From Lunularia cruciata (lineage: Eukaryota; Streptophyta; Marchantiopsida; Lunulariales; Lunulariaceae), in the NCBI GenBank assembly GCA_948567375.1, contig OX419762.1, positions 32,876,608 through 32,940,607 of the forward strand: DNA of 64,000 nt. Direction: 5' to 3'. Positions 48,008 through 60,309 of this stretch are shown here, in pieces; position 1 is the stretch's first letter, and the number at the start of each line of letters is the position of its first letter. The notes beneath the pieces were generated by a model, which saw only the letters and a list, made by a program, of their open reading frames with translations, was not told the DNA's origin and searched no databases. The position numbers and the translations under genes are program-made.

Positions 48008-48663
48008 TTGTGGCACTTTAGAGTCTATGTATGACTTATGTGTGAGTTGTGCTTCTATTGTGTATGATGTTGATAGCAATGTATGTTGTGTAGCGATGTA
48101 TATACGCACAACAGCTGTCAAGCCATTTGTAAAGTCGCATCTAGATGCTCAGACACTAGAGTTCTAGTGATAGTAGTTAGAGGTATTTTGGCAATTACTC
48201 ATAGACTACTTTTCGACGGTCAGATTTTATGTTTGGGGTACTGACTTCATGGCAGGGCCCACCATCACTTGCACTATCTGCACCGTCGGGTGTGCCATCA
48301 GCAGGACCGTTGGGTGGAGACCCAGGTCGAAATCAGGGGTATACCCTGGGAGTGAAGCTCCAGAGAGCTCACTTCTCTGATGTTGAGCCTTCGAGTTCTT
48401 GGCTAGAGTGGACAAAAAGCACGCGAGCGTCACTTGGAGTCTCTTAGCTAGAGTGGGTGTGGCTTGACTGTAATCAGTGCCCTGTTGTTGGCAAGTTGTT
48501 GAGGATCAGATCAAGTATTGATCTGAGTTTGATTGATTTCAGTGGTAAACAATCTGATTATTGTGGCACTTTAGAGTCTATGTATGACTTATGTGTGAGT
48601 TGTGCTTCTATTGTGTATGATGTTTACAGTAATGTATGTTGTGTAGTGATGTATATACGCACA
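48008..48663 (+). repeat. 103-bp direct repeat bracketing the 3' LTR
   Basis: The block starting TTGTGGCACTTTAGAGTC and ending ATATACGCACA occurs at 48008-48110 and at 48561-48663, with only a few differences. The first copy is directly preceded by a purine run GGGGGG (47999-48004) that looks like a polypurine tract, although LTR alignment puts the LTR start at 48116. Confidence 0.85.
48116..48560 (+). repeat. 3' LTR of gypsy copy B
   Basis: 445 bp, starting TGTCAAGCCATTTGTAA and ending CTGATTA; the final CA seen in the 5' LTR is gone. It is bracketed by two copies of a 103-bp sequence (48008-48110 and 48561-48663). Confidence 0.85.
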
Positions 48664-51600
48664 GAAACTATAATAGTAAAAAAGTATAACCTAAGTATAA
48701 TCTAGGTTATATAATTTATAAAATTCTTATATGCTTACTTGTGCAAGAACAATGAAACCAAAGTAAAACATCAGCTAAAAAAATTGCAATCCCAAAAGTC
48801 AATATCATTTCATAAAATATCTAAATGATTATCTTTAGCCTTAAAATGCAGATATGGATAGTTCAAAATTAATAAATAGAGTTTGTTTTTGACCATACTA
48901 ATTGTATTGTTATAAGTTTCATATATGCTAGTTTGAATCACTTGAAACTAAAGTCAAAGTATTCAATGTTTAGAATTCTGAGTGGCTTTCAATTTTAGAT
49001 CTTTTATATATATTCCCACTTTTATCTTAAAATTTATATAATTCATTAGTTGATAACATTATTCTTTTATATCATCTATACAGCAACATCTAAATAACAA
49101 TAAGATTATATTCAAGTAAGACTACACAAAACTTGTAATAAGGCAATTTGTATAGTATTAATTTTATTTTTTGAAATATTACAGCGCTTTGTAATTAGGA
49201 TTTGGAATAAGTGTGTAAGAGGAAATAACAAAATACATAATAAATTCATTTCACATTGTATGTGGTTTGGTAAGATTTTGGAAACTTGGTGTGTTTTGGT
49301 TAATGTTGTTATCAAACTAATAGGATTGGACTTTTTGGCCTAACTCAAAAATAGCAACTATAAATTTTATCCAGACCATGATTTAAACCAAAAGAATCAT
49401 CTATCAACTTTTTATTATTATGAAAAGCTATAAAATAAAAGAGTAATTTATTTCTTCCATTTATATTAGAGAAAAAATTTTATAATTTAAATCAAGAGAT
49501 ATACTCATTTTATGTTTACTAATCTTGTTATATTTAGGAGTAAATAAAAAAATTTATAATTTTAGATATTTATTTAAATATATATAATTTATATAATTTT
49601 GAGTCCAAAGAAATTGAAGAGAAACCAGGAGTAACTTTATAATCTCTAAGTAGTTATTGAATGAAAAAGTGCTCTTTGGATTAGTATATTGAATATGGTT
49701 TGAAAATGGAGAGGAACCGAAGTGGTTCAAAGTCTTACTAGCTTTCATCAGTTTGTATTTTAAAGGAGTCATATACAACACATGTACAATCTGACTAAGA
49801 TTACATGATAACAATGTACAATAGATCATCTTTGAATTAGTGGTTGTAATTGACACGTTGATTGAAGGCAAAGATAAATATTTACATAATGATCAGAGGG
49901 GTAATGAGATAAAAAAGAGTTTAGTTTGTATAAGCACAAGAGTAGGACTTCAAGAAAGCACAACATCAAGTTAAATGAAACAAAAATCTAATAATTTTTC
50001 ACACTTATCTAATCAAGTACATTTCAATTAAATATGGAAATTAGTGATAAGCTTATGTAATGATACCAAATTTGAATATATCTTAATAAAATATTAAGAA
50101 ATTAAAAACAGAAATTAAATATTAATTTAATTCTGACTTACAATATGGAAAAGGCATAATGCATCTAATAGTCCAAGTGTCTTTATAAATTTGTGTCCAA
50201 GTGTGTAAAGAAGAAAGTAGTTGTAAATATCAAAGTAATGTTAAGTATAGAACATCTCAAATGGATGCCAATAACATAACAAGGTTAGTAAGTTAGTAGG
50301 GACAGAACAATAACGTTAGAGGTAGATGCAAGGTTAATACAACATAAATGTCAAGATTAGGGTTAATTAATTTGTAGGAACAAAACAATATCATTAGAGG
50401 TAAATGCAAGGTTGATACCACATGAATGTTAAGATTGCATTGGAGATTGTTTTTATAAAGTAACCTGTTATCCAAAAGAAAATAACCTCAATAAACTTAC
50501 TTATTTATCTATAAGATGTCAAACAAACATATGAACTCGTGAAACTCATGCATCAATGATGACCTAAAATACTTATTTTGTCCATGTATCAATGGTGACC
50601 TAAAATAAACTTTAGGATACTAGAGAAGAATTTTACTTCTTTAATGTTAAAAATAGATTTAATGGATTTAATGGGATTTTAATTTGATTGGTTAGAACTC
50701 TTGATCAATGATAGGAAAATAAATATGTTAGAAATATTCATAATAATTATGCAAAAATATGTCTAAATCCACATTTTTGCAAGTACAAGTTTACTATTAT
50801 GAATCATCTATTTGTGATTCATGTTTTAATTAAATATATATATATAATTTCCTCTTATTTTATCTTTTAATTTAATAAAAATAGCGCTAGAAAGTAATTT
50901 TACACTCTTTGAATTGTATTTCTTCATTAACTCTTGTTATAGGTGATTAACATTTATCCAATGAAATCTAGGAAGTTTAAAAAATTATCCTTTTCAGATC
51001 TATTATTATTTAGGCACCTACAATAGCCGTTATATTTACTTAGATTTGAATCTTTAAAATAGATTCCACTCACCATGAACATCAATCTTCCAATCCAACT
51101 AAAATAATACCAAACACATAGAAAAACTATAATGATGAGTTTTATACATGTAACATGTCCATAGTAGATTATACTTGGTTTGGCTTCACAATATATTTCA
51201 GTTTCATCAAATTCAAATATATATCTCTTGGTTGAAAACTTCAATTAATGATAAGCTATTAATGATGATATTATCCTAAACAAAATAAAAATCTATATTA
51301 CATGCATTGATCAGTTTAAAAATCCATTTTTTCTCTAATTTATGACCAACCATACCAAGATTCAAAAAATATTCTATCTCTCATAGTGCTTTTATTTTTT
51401 AGTACAAAGTAGTTCTTATAAGTATTTGATAAGCTTTGATACAAATTTTGATTCCTTTTCAATTAAGATCAGAACAAAATCTAGTCTAAAATTCTTGATA
51501 AAAGTTTCAAATAAAAAATCAAAAGATAAAGAGGTATTTATCCCATGGAACAAACAAAAATTTTCAAGTTCACCTTGCAATTTTTTTCTCCGCAAAACCA

Positions 51601-52053
51601 CTTTTTTTCAATAGTCAATGCTTTTGCTTCTTGACATGAAAAATTATTTTACTTTTCTTAAATTATCTCCAATATAGTTCCAATTAATCTAATAACTTAC
51701 CTTGATTAATCTTGTAATTTCTTGCTTAAGATTGAGATTTAAGGGTGAGATCAAGGTCCAATGTTGCTTCTTTCTATCTTTTGAAACAAATTGTATGTTA
51801 AACACAATTCGAATCTTAAATTTATAAGTTTGTATCCACCTCTCAACCAGGTGTAGTTTGTCTCATGTATCTAGGATCAAATATATGAAAATTATATATA
51901 ATACCTCTATAGAATGTTTCTTCTTACATGGACTGTATGGTGTATTAGATTAATTCCATTAACTAAATTATAAGTTCACTTTGGGTACTTAACTATTATA
52001 GATTAAAGTCAATTTCTATCATGTAAAATCTCATTAAATGGGTGAAAATCACA

Positions 52054-52116
<63 letters not shown>

Positions 52117-52699
52117 TACATATATACACTTGACTTCTGAATTTTTATATATATTGTCTCATATACCTATATATTGTCTACCGCTATATTCATTCACATA
52201 AGGGTTTGGGTTTTTTGCCATGAGGTGTTCCATGGTTTTCTTATTGACACATGGGCCATTGCTTATGGACGTGTGGGCCCACCTTGTCCATCACTTCATA
52301 CGAAGTAGATCTTGCCCCTTTTCTTTACCCTTTCCTGTGATGCACTAAGTCCTCTCAAGCTTTTCCTTGCTTCTTTGTTCCTTCCTTCACTTCACCTTTG
52401 CTCTTCCTGTTTGAGTTGACCCGTCCCTTTTGGTGCATTGTCCTCCTTTGGCCCCTTCCTATTCCCCTTTCCCGTCTTTGGATTACTCTTTTTTTGCTCA
52501 TTCTACTTTACTCTTTGAGCTTTCGGCTCCCATTTCTATGGAAGATGACCTGCTCTTTCCTTGTGTCTTTGGACTTGCTCACTACTGTGTCTTTGGGTGT
52601 CAAACAAATTGCTCCTTCCCATGCCTTCTGACTCAGCTCTTTACTGTTTCTTTGGTGATTTCAAACAGTTAATTTACGACCTCCTTTCATTAATTTGCA
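48664..52699. other. AT-rich intergenic DNA, no gene
   Basis: About 4 kb of very AT-rich sequence; open frames are short and low in complexity. A pure (TA)n microsatellite lies at 52057-52110. No LTR, RNA gene or coding domain recognised. Confidence 0.6.
52057..52110. repeat. (TA)n microsatellite
   Basis: About 27 uninterrupted TA units. Confidence 0.97.
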
Positions 52700-53660
52700 T
52701 CATCAAGTAGTTTTGCTAGTTTTTACTTGATTTTGATATTAATATTTGTTTCCTTTCAAGCTTTAACTAGGTATGCCTTGATTCCTTTATTTTCTTCTGC
52801 TCACAATTTTATACTCTCCCTTTGGATGCTGATTTATTTGCACTACACAGTCATTCTAATTTTTATTGTTGCTACACTTTGTTTGGATTTTAAGCTTCAT
52901 ATGTTACAGCTTTTCCCTTACCCTAAGCGGCACTGTTGGAAGCAACCGAGTTTGCCTTAGCACTCATGAGTTTTTGAACAGATGCTTGGTACAAGGAGTA
53001 ATGACCATTGCTCAGCTACTTCAGCATTGTGTGAGGCACCAATGAAGTCGCAAGTGTTTTTGTGGAGGTTTACTATGGTCGCTTTTTGCTTCCCTTTGAC
53101 GTTTAGCATCTCAAGACTCAAGCATCCACAGCCCTTGTTGCAATATAATTTATATCCTATCCTATTTTGCTTTGCTCTTGTTACCTTATTACACTTTGAC
53201 ATGTTACTACAACCAGACCATCCAATAGCTCTTGCATTGTTCCACTCCTCCATTCCTTTGCTAATTCACTCCCTATTATTCTTCATTCACGCTTTGCTTA
53301 ACTCTCGGTTTGACCTCTCGCGTCTATAGTGTTCCCAATCCACTCTATCCCACATCTTATATGTTTATTGCTCACTCACTACTTATTGGTGGTCTATTAC
53401 ATAATCTTTCCTATTTCTTGCAGTTTTTTTCATAGATGTTCTCAATTTCATGTTTTTTTACTTGTCCGGTAGCCATATGTTATTCTCAATTTGTTTCAAT
53501 TATGCCTTTGCTTCAAGTTACATTCGATGCATTCTACCTAATGGATTTCTCACTATTCTAGTATTGTGAATCATGTACATCTTGCTTACCAATCATTCGC
53601 ACTTCATGAGTTCTGGATAACCCATTCCTCGAATGGCTTCTACTCTTATATATATATATA
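52700..53660 (+). repeat. Complex repeat family, plus-strand copy
   Basis: Matches, in reverse complement, the array at 56440-59950: shared blocks include GCAACCGAGTTTGCCTT (52940-52956), GCACTCATGAGTTTT, GAAGTCGCAAGTGTTTTTG, GGAGGTTTACTATGG (53066-53080) and CTCGAATGGCTTCTACTCT (53627-53646). The translated frames differ between copies, so I treat it as non-coding repeat and not a gene family. It ends at a (TA)n run where the rDNA segment begins. Confidence 0.75.
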
Positions 53661-53661
53661 T

Positions 53662-53857
53662 ATGGGAACCTATGCTCAGTCCGCTACAAGAGATGCTTCT
53701 CCATATTACAATTTGTATTGCACATCGCCGTGATTTTCAAGTTGGGCTCTTCTTGGTTTGCTCGCCGCTACTAGGGGAATCCTTGTTAGTTTCTTTTCCT
53801 CCGCTTAATGATATGCTTAAACTCAGCAAGTAATCTTGCCTGATCTGAGATCCTGTT
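53662..53857 (-). pseudogene. 26S rRNA 5'-end fragment, decayed
   Basis: Reverse complement of the first ~195 nt of 26S rRNA. Nearly unchanged blocks include TTTCCTCCGCTTA and ATGATATGCTTAAACTCAGC (about 53796-53827), GCTCGCCGCTACTAGGGG and GAATCCTTGTTAGTTTC. Differences are chiefly G to A or C to T (for example GCGGGTAGTCCCGCC becomes GCAAGTAATCTTGCC), as expected for a methylated, non-selected copy. The rest of 26S is absent. Confidence 0.92.
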
Positions 53858-54114
53858 GTGTGTAAGTGTGTTTTCTTTCTGCACTCAAGGACTCTGGCGA
53901 CTAAACCAAAGCCCACATAGTGGATTCTAACCTTGAGGCCGGATAACCTTCACGCACGCCTAAATTTAACTACGCTTAAAATGTTGCATTTAAACCAATT
54001 GTGGCACCGATCCACTCCCCCTTTGCAAGTGGAAGGACGGTTCCTCAGATAGTCACTTCCACTCTTCCCTTGAACACCCAAAATAAATTGGGAGTCGGGG
54101 TTAGTGAGACATGC
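53858..54114 (-). other. ITS2-derived spacer
   Basis: Lies between the 5.8S and 26S fragments in the correct order and at a normal length (about 257 bp). Assigned by position. Confidence 0.75.
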
Positions 54115-54273
54115 AATGAAGCTTAGGCAGACATGCCCTCGGGACAAGCCTCGTGCACAACATGCGTTCAAAAACTTGATGGTTCATGGAATTTTGCAAT
54201 TCACACTAAGTATCGCATGTCGCTATGTTTTTCATAGTTGCGAGAGCCAAGATATCCATTGATGAGAGTCATT
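54115..54273 (-). pseudogene. 5.8S rRNA pseudogene
   Basis: Full-length (about 159 nt) reverse complement of plant 5.8S: CATGCGTTCAAAAACTTGAT, GGTTCATGGAATTTTGCAAT, TCACACTAAGTATCGCATG and GTTGCGAGAGCCAAGATATC are recognisable in order. Many changes are C/T or G/A at former CG sites, so it is not functional. Confidence 0.92.
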
Positions 54274-54957
54274 ATTTTTTTGTATATCTTGACTCCTCAA
54301 GTTCCGGCACTAGAAGCGCAGATCACTCGGAGAAGACTCAATCAATATAAGATTTATTTTTAGTGTTCTCGTATAGAGAGAAGGCAGAGAGTGAACCACA
54401 ATCCCAACTCCCCATCTGGAGTCGGCACAGATCCAAGCACGGAGGGGAGGGGATAGCACTCAGCGCCCAAGCAGGACGACTCATCCCGTTTGCCGGCACC
54501 ACACCTCCCGCAAAATCCGAGCTTCTCAAACCCAGCGCCCAAACAAAGCAAAGGGTCCGTGCAAGCCCCTTGCCAACTGAGTGGATCTCACACCGTAGGC
54601 CCAAGACCTTGTCGGAGCACCAAGTCCAATCACCAAGTTATATGCAGGAACGTGTGGCACTCGCTAATGAGACTTTACGTCCCGCACAGACGCGGGCTGA
54701 GAAGCACCACCACTCACCGACGACTCACGATGTGCTCGAGCACCTCACATGTAACCCCGGGGGCCGTCACCGGCAACCAGAACACACCGGCACCCCGCTG
54801 AGGGCGCCGGTGTGTTCTGGTTGCCGGTGACGGCCGCCGGGTCCATGAGAACTCCCAGGGCCGATCACTAACGCCGAACCCAACCGAACCACAGTCGTCG
54901 AGCGCCGAGCAAATCCCCGCCACCCCGCTAAGGATGGAGAGTTGAGCCGGCGCCCGA
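54274..54957 (-). other. GC-rich segment, probably ITS1-derived
   Basis: Lies on the ITS1 side of the 5.8S pseudogene. It has no 18S end (no GGAAGGATCATT complement). Much of it, from about 54380, is GC-rich and less decayed than the 5.8S, so it may instead be an unrelated insert. It contains a 30-bp perfect hairpin (54762-54835) and ends at an (AT)n run. Confidence 0.45.
54762..54835. repeat. Perfect 30-bp inverted repeat with 14-nt loop
   Basis: 54762-54791 is exactly complementary to 54806-54835. The GC-rich arm starts GGCCGTCACCGGCAACCAG; the loop is ACCCCGCTGAGGGC, which can itself pair partly. Confidence 0.95.
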
Positions 54958-54975
54958 GATATATATATATATAGT

Positions 54976-56439
54976 GATATTGACTACAAAGGGCGTATCT
55001 CCAACACCGACTCCAATTTTACACAGTACTCACGAGCATCGTCGGGCGATAACAATGAGGACGTGAGCATATCGAATATCAACCTTAGGTCCTTATAAAC
55101 ATTCACCTTTGTTCGCACGAAGACACGGAGGAGGTACCCTAGTAGAAGGATGGAATGGTTAGAACATTGGGTTATTTAGGGTAGCCTTTAGGGTTAGGGT
55201 TGAGGGTGATGGAAACTGCAGAGGGTTTCTTGCACTTGAAGTCTAAAAAGTCTGCTTGTTTAGACTTCATAAATTTGGAGGGGATCTGGGCAGAGAATTG
55301 AGAACTCTGCTATCGAGCCTGATTTGTGCAGGAATCACCGAGCATTATACACGTCCGGGCTTCGTGTGAAAAACGTACAATACAATTGAATACTTCAGAA
55401 GTATCAGTCCACTGCCACCTTTCACGAGTTGCTGTAATTCGGCACCAGAGACGACATCGTTTATTGGTATGAATTTTGACTAACGAATTGTTATGCTCTT
55501 TTGTGAACTTTGTGGAGGGTAATCTTAAGGATGATAGGTAAACTTGAGTTTTATAAGTCTAGCAATGTTAACTAAACCCCAAATACCAGATTTTGTTCAT
55601 AAGCTTGAATTAGAGTTATTCCATCTTTAGTAACCGATATCAGTTTGTTATAATAGTTGAACACTTATTCTTTATCATTTCATATATTTCACTCATCCAT
55701 AATTATACCCAAGTGTGAATGTGAATTCATATACTGACAGAGATTAGAACTGTTGAAGATGAAATTTCTCCCCTAATGATGCACTTCCACCCGCAATGCA
55801 AGGATGGCAGGTTTTATCATTTGAAACAAAGGACAGGTAAGTTGTTGAACAAATGAAGGACAACTCTAACCAGATAAAACTTTCGTGCACCTTCAGGACA
55901 ATGAACTCTGCAAGACCCTTTCTGAGTTTATTTTCGTTCTTAGGCCTTCGGTCCAATTCACAGAACAAGCCATGAAGCTTTCAAATTATTCGGACTTTTA
56001 GTAAACGCATCTAACAGATTCAACAACCGTCCGAAATTTACCTGGTAAGACCTCCATACGTTCTTATGGAGCTTTTGACGTGTACTACTCCATACTTCCG
56101 ATGGTCTGCAGAGATAGACGCGAAAATTGATTCCATATTCAAGTGATAACTTCAGTGCACAGGACCTAATTGCTCAGTTCTTGTGAGAAAATGGTAGAAA
56201 CTCAAATATATGGGAGGACGAATTCCAGGAGTTGCAGATCAGATCAACACACAATCAGGCAGAAAAGGTTCTGCTGTCGAAGCGGTCTCGTGGCAAGTCC
56301 AGACAGATGACCACGAGCCCAGTTGACTAGAAAACCAACTACAGTCATGAATCGTCAACCTTAAGACAATCAAGAAACCAGATTGAGTACTTCATACGGA
56401 GCCAAATGTTCATCATGGTAGACGCGAAAGTGATTGACA
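54976..56439. other. No gene recognised
   Basis: Unassigned. A short plant telomere-like piece TTTAGGGTTAGGGTT occurs near 55187-55201. It may just be a telo-box-like motif. Open frames are short, without domains. Confidence 0.5.
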
Positions 56440-59400
56440 AGCTGCGCCAAGGAAACACATATGGGAAATGAGAGCAGAAGCCGTTCGAAGGACGGGAGAT
56501 CCAGAACCCACTACATGCATATGAAGTGCAGATGAAATATGAGCAGGAATGTGTGCAAATCGAAATGAATTGCAACTGAGGAAATGAAAATTAAGTAAAG
56601 ATCTCATTAGTAACATAATCTCAGTCTCATAATCTCAGTAATCATCTCATGAGTAACACCTGCAGACAACTGGTATACATCGTGTAACCACAAGCAAGAC
56701 GCGTCCGCGTAAGCACCTGAATAGAAAGTCGGGTAGGAACCATGAACCAGAGAAACATCGAGCTAAGAGTAACACACAAAGCATTAGTGAGGATGGTTTG
56801 TACGGAGCGAAGTGGGAGATGAGTGGATGGAGTCTTGGCTGGGTCGGAGCGAAGCATGAGAGGACTGGATATGAGGAGATGAGAGCAGAAGCCATTCCTC
56901 GAACGGGGGATCCAGAACTCATTAAATGCCTATAAAATGCAGATGAAATGTAAACATGATACTGGGGTTATGAGGACAGAAGCCGTTCGAAGAACGCGGA
57001 ATCCAGAACTGTACACATGATATGTGCAAATCGAGATGAGTATTAAATCCATGAAGGAGATTAAGTGAATTCAACAAATCGAATGTGAACTGAAGTAAAG
57101 GCATAATAGCATCATCTCGAGAGCTACACATGTGTAGAACTAGTCAGCATAGTATAATCGGTAACACGTATGTCAAGAAATATTATAAATTTAGGTAATC
57201 GACCACCTACGAGAAGACAGGGTATGAGGGAATGAGAGTAGAAGCCGTTCTCTGGAGAGCTTCTGGGGGGATGCAGAGTGAAGCATTAGGAGACTGGATA
57301 GAGTATATCGCAGCATGTGCTATGATCGCATGAGTCCTAAAACAACTAAACACAGAAGGAAGCAGAAGGCGGTCATAGTAAACCTCCACTAAAGCACTAC
57401 CTTCATCAGTGCCCAATGCAGTGCCGAAGTAGCTGAGAGAATGTCAGTACCCTCGTACCGAGTCAAAAGCTCATGAGTGCCAAGGCAAACTCGGTTGCTC
57501 CATAAAGTGCCGCTCAAAGCAGTAACAATTTTCAAGTGTTGTGGAAATTGAAAGGAAAGGGTCACCCAAAGAGCAGGAATAAGAATAAACAGAATAAATT
57601 GATTTGCTGAATAATCACGAGCAAAGGAAGAATGCATAATCGTGAGCAGGGGAACGGGAAGGATTCGAGACATACAATGTTAATACCTGAAAGGAAACTT
57701 CGATAAGTACAGAAAATAAGTAAAACACAGCAAAGTTACCCGATGATGAATTCTAAACTACTAAGGAGAGCGGGGAAAGATCATCGAAGAATAAGAAAGA
57801 TCATACATATGCAAGTGTTGGTCTGTTGGTGTAAGTACTGGCTGTGGTAGACTGGATATAGGTATATGAGAGCAGAAGCCGTTCTGGGAACGGGTGATCC
57901 AGAAGTCATGAAATGCAAATGATCGATAACCAAGATGTACTTCATGCACAATGCTAGAATAGTGACAAATCCATACAGTAGAATGCAATGAATGTAACCT
58001 GAAGCAAAGGCATATTTGCAACAAATTGAGAATGACATATATCTAAAGGACTAGTAAACAACTTGAAATCGATAACCGCTATGCAAACGAATGCAAGAAA
58101 TATGAAGAATGTATGTAATTGACCACTAGTAAGCAGTGCATGAACGATGAAAATTAAAACGTAGGCTGGAACACTGTAGATACCGGAGGTCGAACCATGA
58201 ATCAGGCAAAGAGCGAAGGAAAAATAATAGGAAGGGAATTAGCTGGGCAATGAAGGAGTGGAATAATGCGAGAGCTTATGGATGGTGTTGCTGCAGAGAC
58301 ATATTGAAGTGTAACAGGGTAACGAAGGCGACGCGAAAGAGGACAGGATATAAAGTATCTCACAACAAGCGCTTTGGACACTGAACAGCAAAGGGAAGCA
58401 GAAGGTGGCCATAGTAAACCTCCATGAAAACACATGCGACTTCATTAGTGTCTCACGCAGTGCCGAAGCAGCTGAGCAAGTGTCAGTACCCCTCGTACCG
58501 ACCGAGTTTCTGCTCGAAACTCATGAGTGCCAAGGTAGACTGGATATAGGTAGATGAGAGCAGAAGCCAGTCTAGGAACGGGTGATCCAGAACTCAATAA
58601 ATGCATATGATCGTTAACGAAGATGTACTTTATGCACAATGCTAGAATAGTGATAACTCCATAAAGTAGAATGCATCGAATGTACCCTGAAGCAAAGGCA
58701 TAATTGAAACAAATTCAGAACAACATATATCTAAAGGACTAGTAAACAACTTGAAATCGACAACAGCTATTCAAACGAATTCAAGAAATATAGGACATTA
58801 TGTAATTGACCACCAGTAAGCTGTGCATGAACGATGAAATTAAAATGTAGGCTGGAGTCGGGTAGGAACACTGGAGATACTGGAGGTTGAACCATGAAGC
58901 AGGCAAATAGCGAGGGAAAAATAATAGGGAGGGAACTAGCTGGGGAAGGGAGGAGTGGAACAATGAGGGAGCTTAGTGGATGGTGCTGCTGCAGAGACAT
59001 ATCGTAGTGTGACAGTGTAACGAGAGCGAAGCAAAAGAGGACAGGATATATAAAATCACACAACGAGCACTATGGACATTTGAGTCCTGAGACACTAAAC
59101 AGCAAAGGGAAGCAGAAGGTGGCCATAGTAAACCTCCATGAAAACACATGCGCCTTCATCAGTGCCCCGAAGTAGCTGAGCAAGTGTCAGTACCCCTCGT
59201 ACCGAGTTTCTGCTCAAAAACTCATGAGTGCCAAGGCCGTGGTAGGACTGGATATGAGGAGATGAGAGCAGAAGCTGTTCCTCGAAGGAACTCATTAAAT
59301 GCATAGAAAATGCAGATGAAACGCAAACATGATATTGGAAATATGAGGACAGAAGCCGTACCTCGAGGGGGGGATCCAGAACTCATTAAACGCATATGAA

Positions 59401-59950
59401 ATGTAGATGAAATGAAAGCAGAACTGACTAATAAACGTAAACATGATAAGTGCAAATCGAGATGAGTATTAAATCCATAAAGGAGATTAAGTGAATTGAA
59501 CAAATCGAAGGTAAACTGAAGTAAAGGCATAATAGCAACATATCTAGAGCAACAGATGTGTAGTAAGCATTGTGTAATTGGTGCCATGTATGTCAAGAAA
59601 TATTATACATTAGGTAATCGACCACCTACAGGAGGACAGGGTATGAGGAAATGAGAGTAGAAGCCATTCTCTGGACGGCTTCTGGTAGAATGCAGAGCGA
59701 AGCGTTAGAGGACTATATACGGTTTATCGCAGCATGCGCTCTGAACGCATGAGTCCTATAACGTTGAACACTGAATGAAGCCGTAAAGCGGTTGAAGTAA
59801 GCCTCCACGAAAGCACAAACGACTTCATCAGTGCCTGACGTAGTGCCGAAGTAGCTGGGCTAATGCCAGTACCCCTCGTGCCCAGTTTCTGTTCAAAAGC
59901 TCATGAGTGCTAAGGCACTACGTTAAGCAAGTAAACACAGAGTGATTTCA
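56440..59950 (-). repeat. Array of complex repeats with CCGTTC-GAACGG foldback motif
   Basis: Irregular units on the minus strand. Two landmarks recur in the plus-strand reading: GAGAGCAGAAGCCGTTC followed by a complementary GAACGG half and GATCCAGAA (56465, 56880, 57868, 58555, 59262 and variants at 56975, 57229, 59344, 59652), and GGTGGCCATAGTAAACCTCC-type blocks (about 57368, 58402, 59114 and 59788). Spacing varies from about 400 to 1030 bp. Frames differ between units, arguing against coding. Related pieces are at 52700-53660 and in an SPL intron (62250-62330). Confidence 0.8.
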
Positions 59951-60309
59951 GAAGGTGTGCAGAAGTGACTTGCACAATATATGAGTTAGATGCATGAAGA
60001 CTGTAAAACGACAATTATACAAGCAAACTACAAATCGTGTCTCCTTGAGAGGATCCATATGGTGACTGCAGTGCAGGGATTCTATTATATGAGAGCATTA
60101 CTCCCACAAGGAAGAGCACTTTTGATATCCGCACCCGTCAAAGTGAAATAAACAAACCGCATCTTTGGTACACGACGGGTCAAGCTACACTCACAGTTTT
60201 CCTTCTTCTATATGAAGATCCGTAATCTCTCTTTGCCTTCCAAGACATATACAAAGTAGACGTTTGTGGATATTTACTCCACTCGTCACAGCTAAACCTA
60301 AATGGCCAA
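59951..60309 (-). other. Presumed 3' UTR and flank of the SPL gene
   Basis: Directly downstream of the SPL stop codon. No other feature recognised; an overlapping frame at 60180-60521 is a shadow of the last exon. Confidence 0.5.

Larger units (their letters stand above)
32202..48560 (+). mobile_element. Ty3/gypsy LTR element copy B with C-terminal PHD finger, decayed, hosts element C
   Basis: Plus-strand element: 5' LTR 32202-32648, leader, gag with two CCHC knuckles, protease, [element C inserted at 35955-43612], then RT, RNase H, integrase and a PHD finger, and 3' LTR 48116-48560. Without the insert it would be about 8.7 kb. RT precedes integrase, so it is Ty3/gypsy and not copia. LTR pair differences are numerous and mainly C/T or G/A, indicating an old insertion. 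No target-site duplication was found. The same family is represented by copy A at the left edge. Confidence 0.9.

Noticed and set aside
54363-54830. 155-codon frame in the GC-rich segment
   Set aside because: GC-rich spacer next to rDNA; it runs through a perfect hairpin and has open frames on both strands.
55187-55201. Interstitial telomere
   Set aside because: Only about two TTTAGGG-like units; too short to call telomeric.
58202-59063. Several minus-strand open frames with similar peptides (for example MKSHVFSWRFTMATFCF)
   Set aside because: Similarity follows the DNA repeat; the frame differs between units and no start or domain is conserved.
56440-59950. CRISPR-like array
   Set aside because: Units are long, irregular and in a eukaryotic genome; no uniform direct repeats and spacers.
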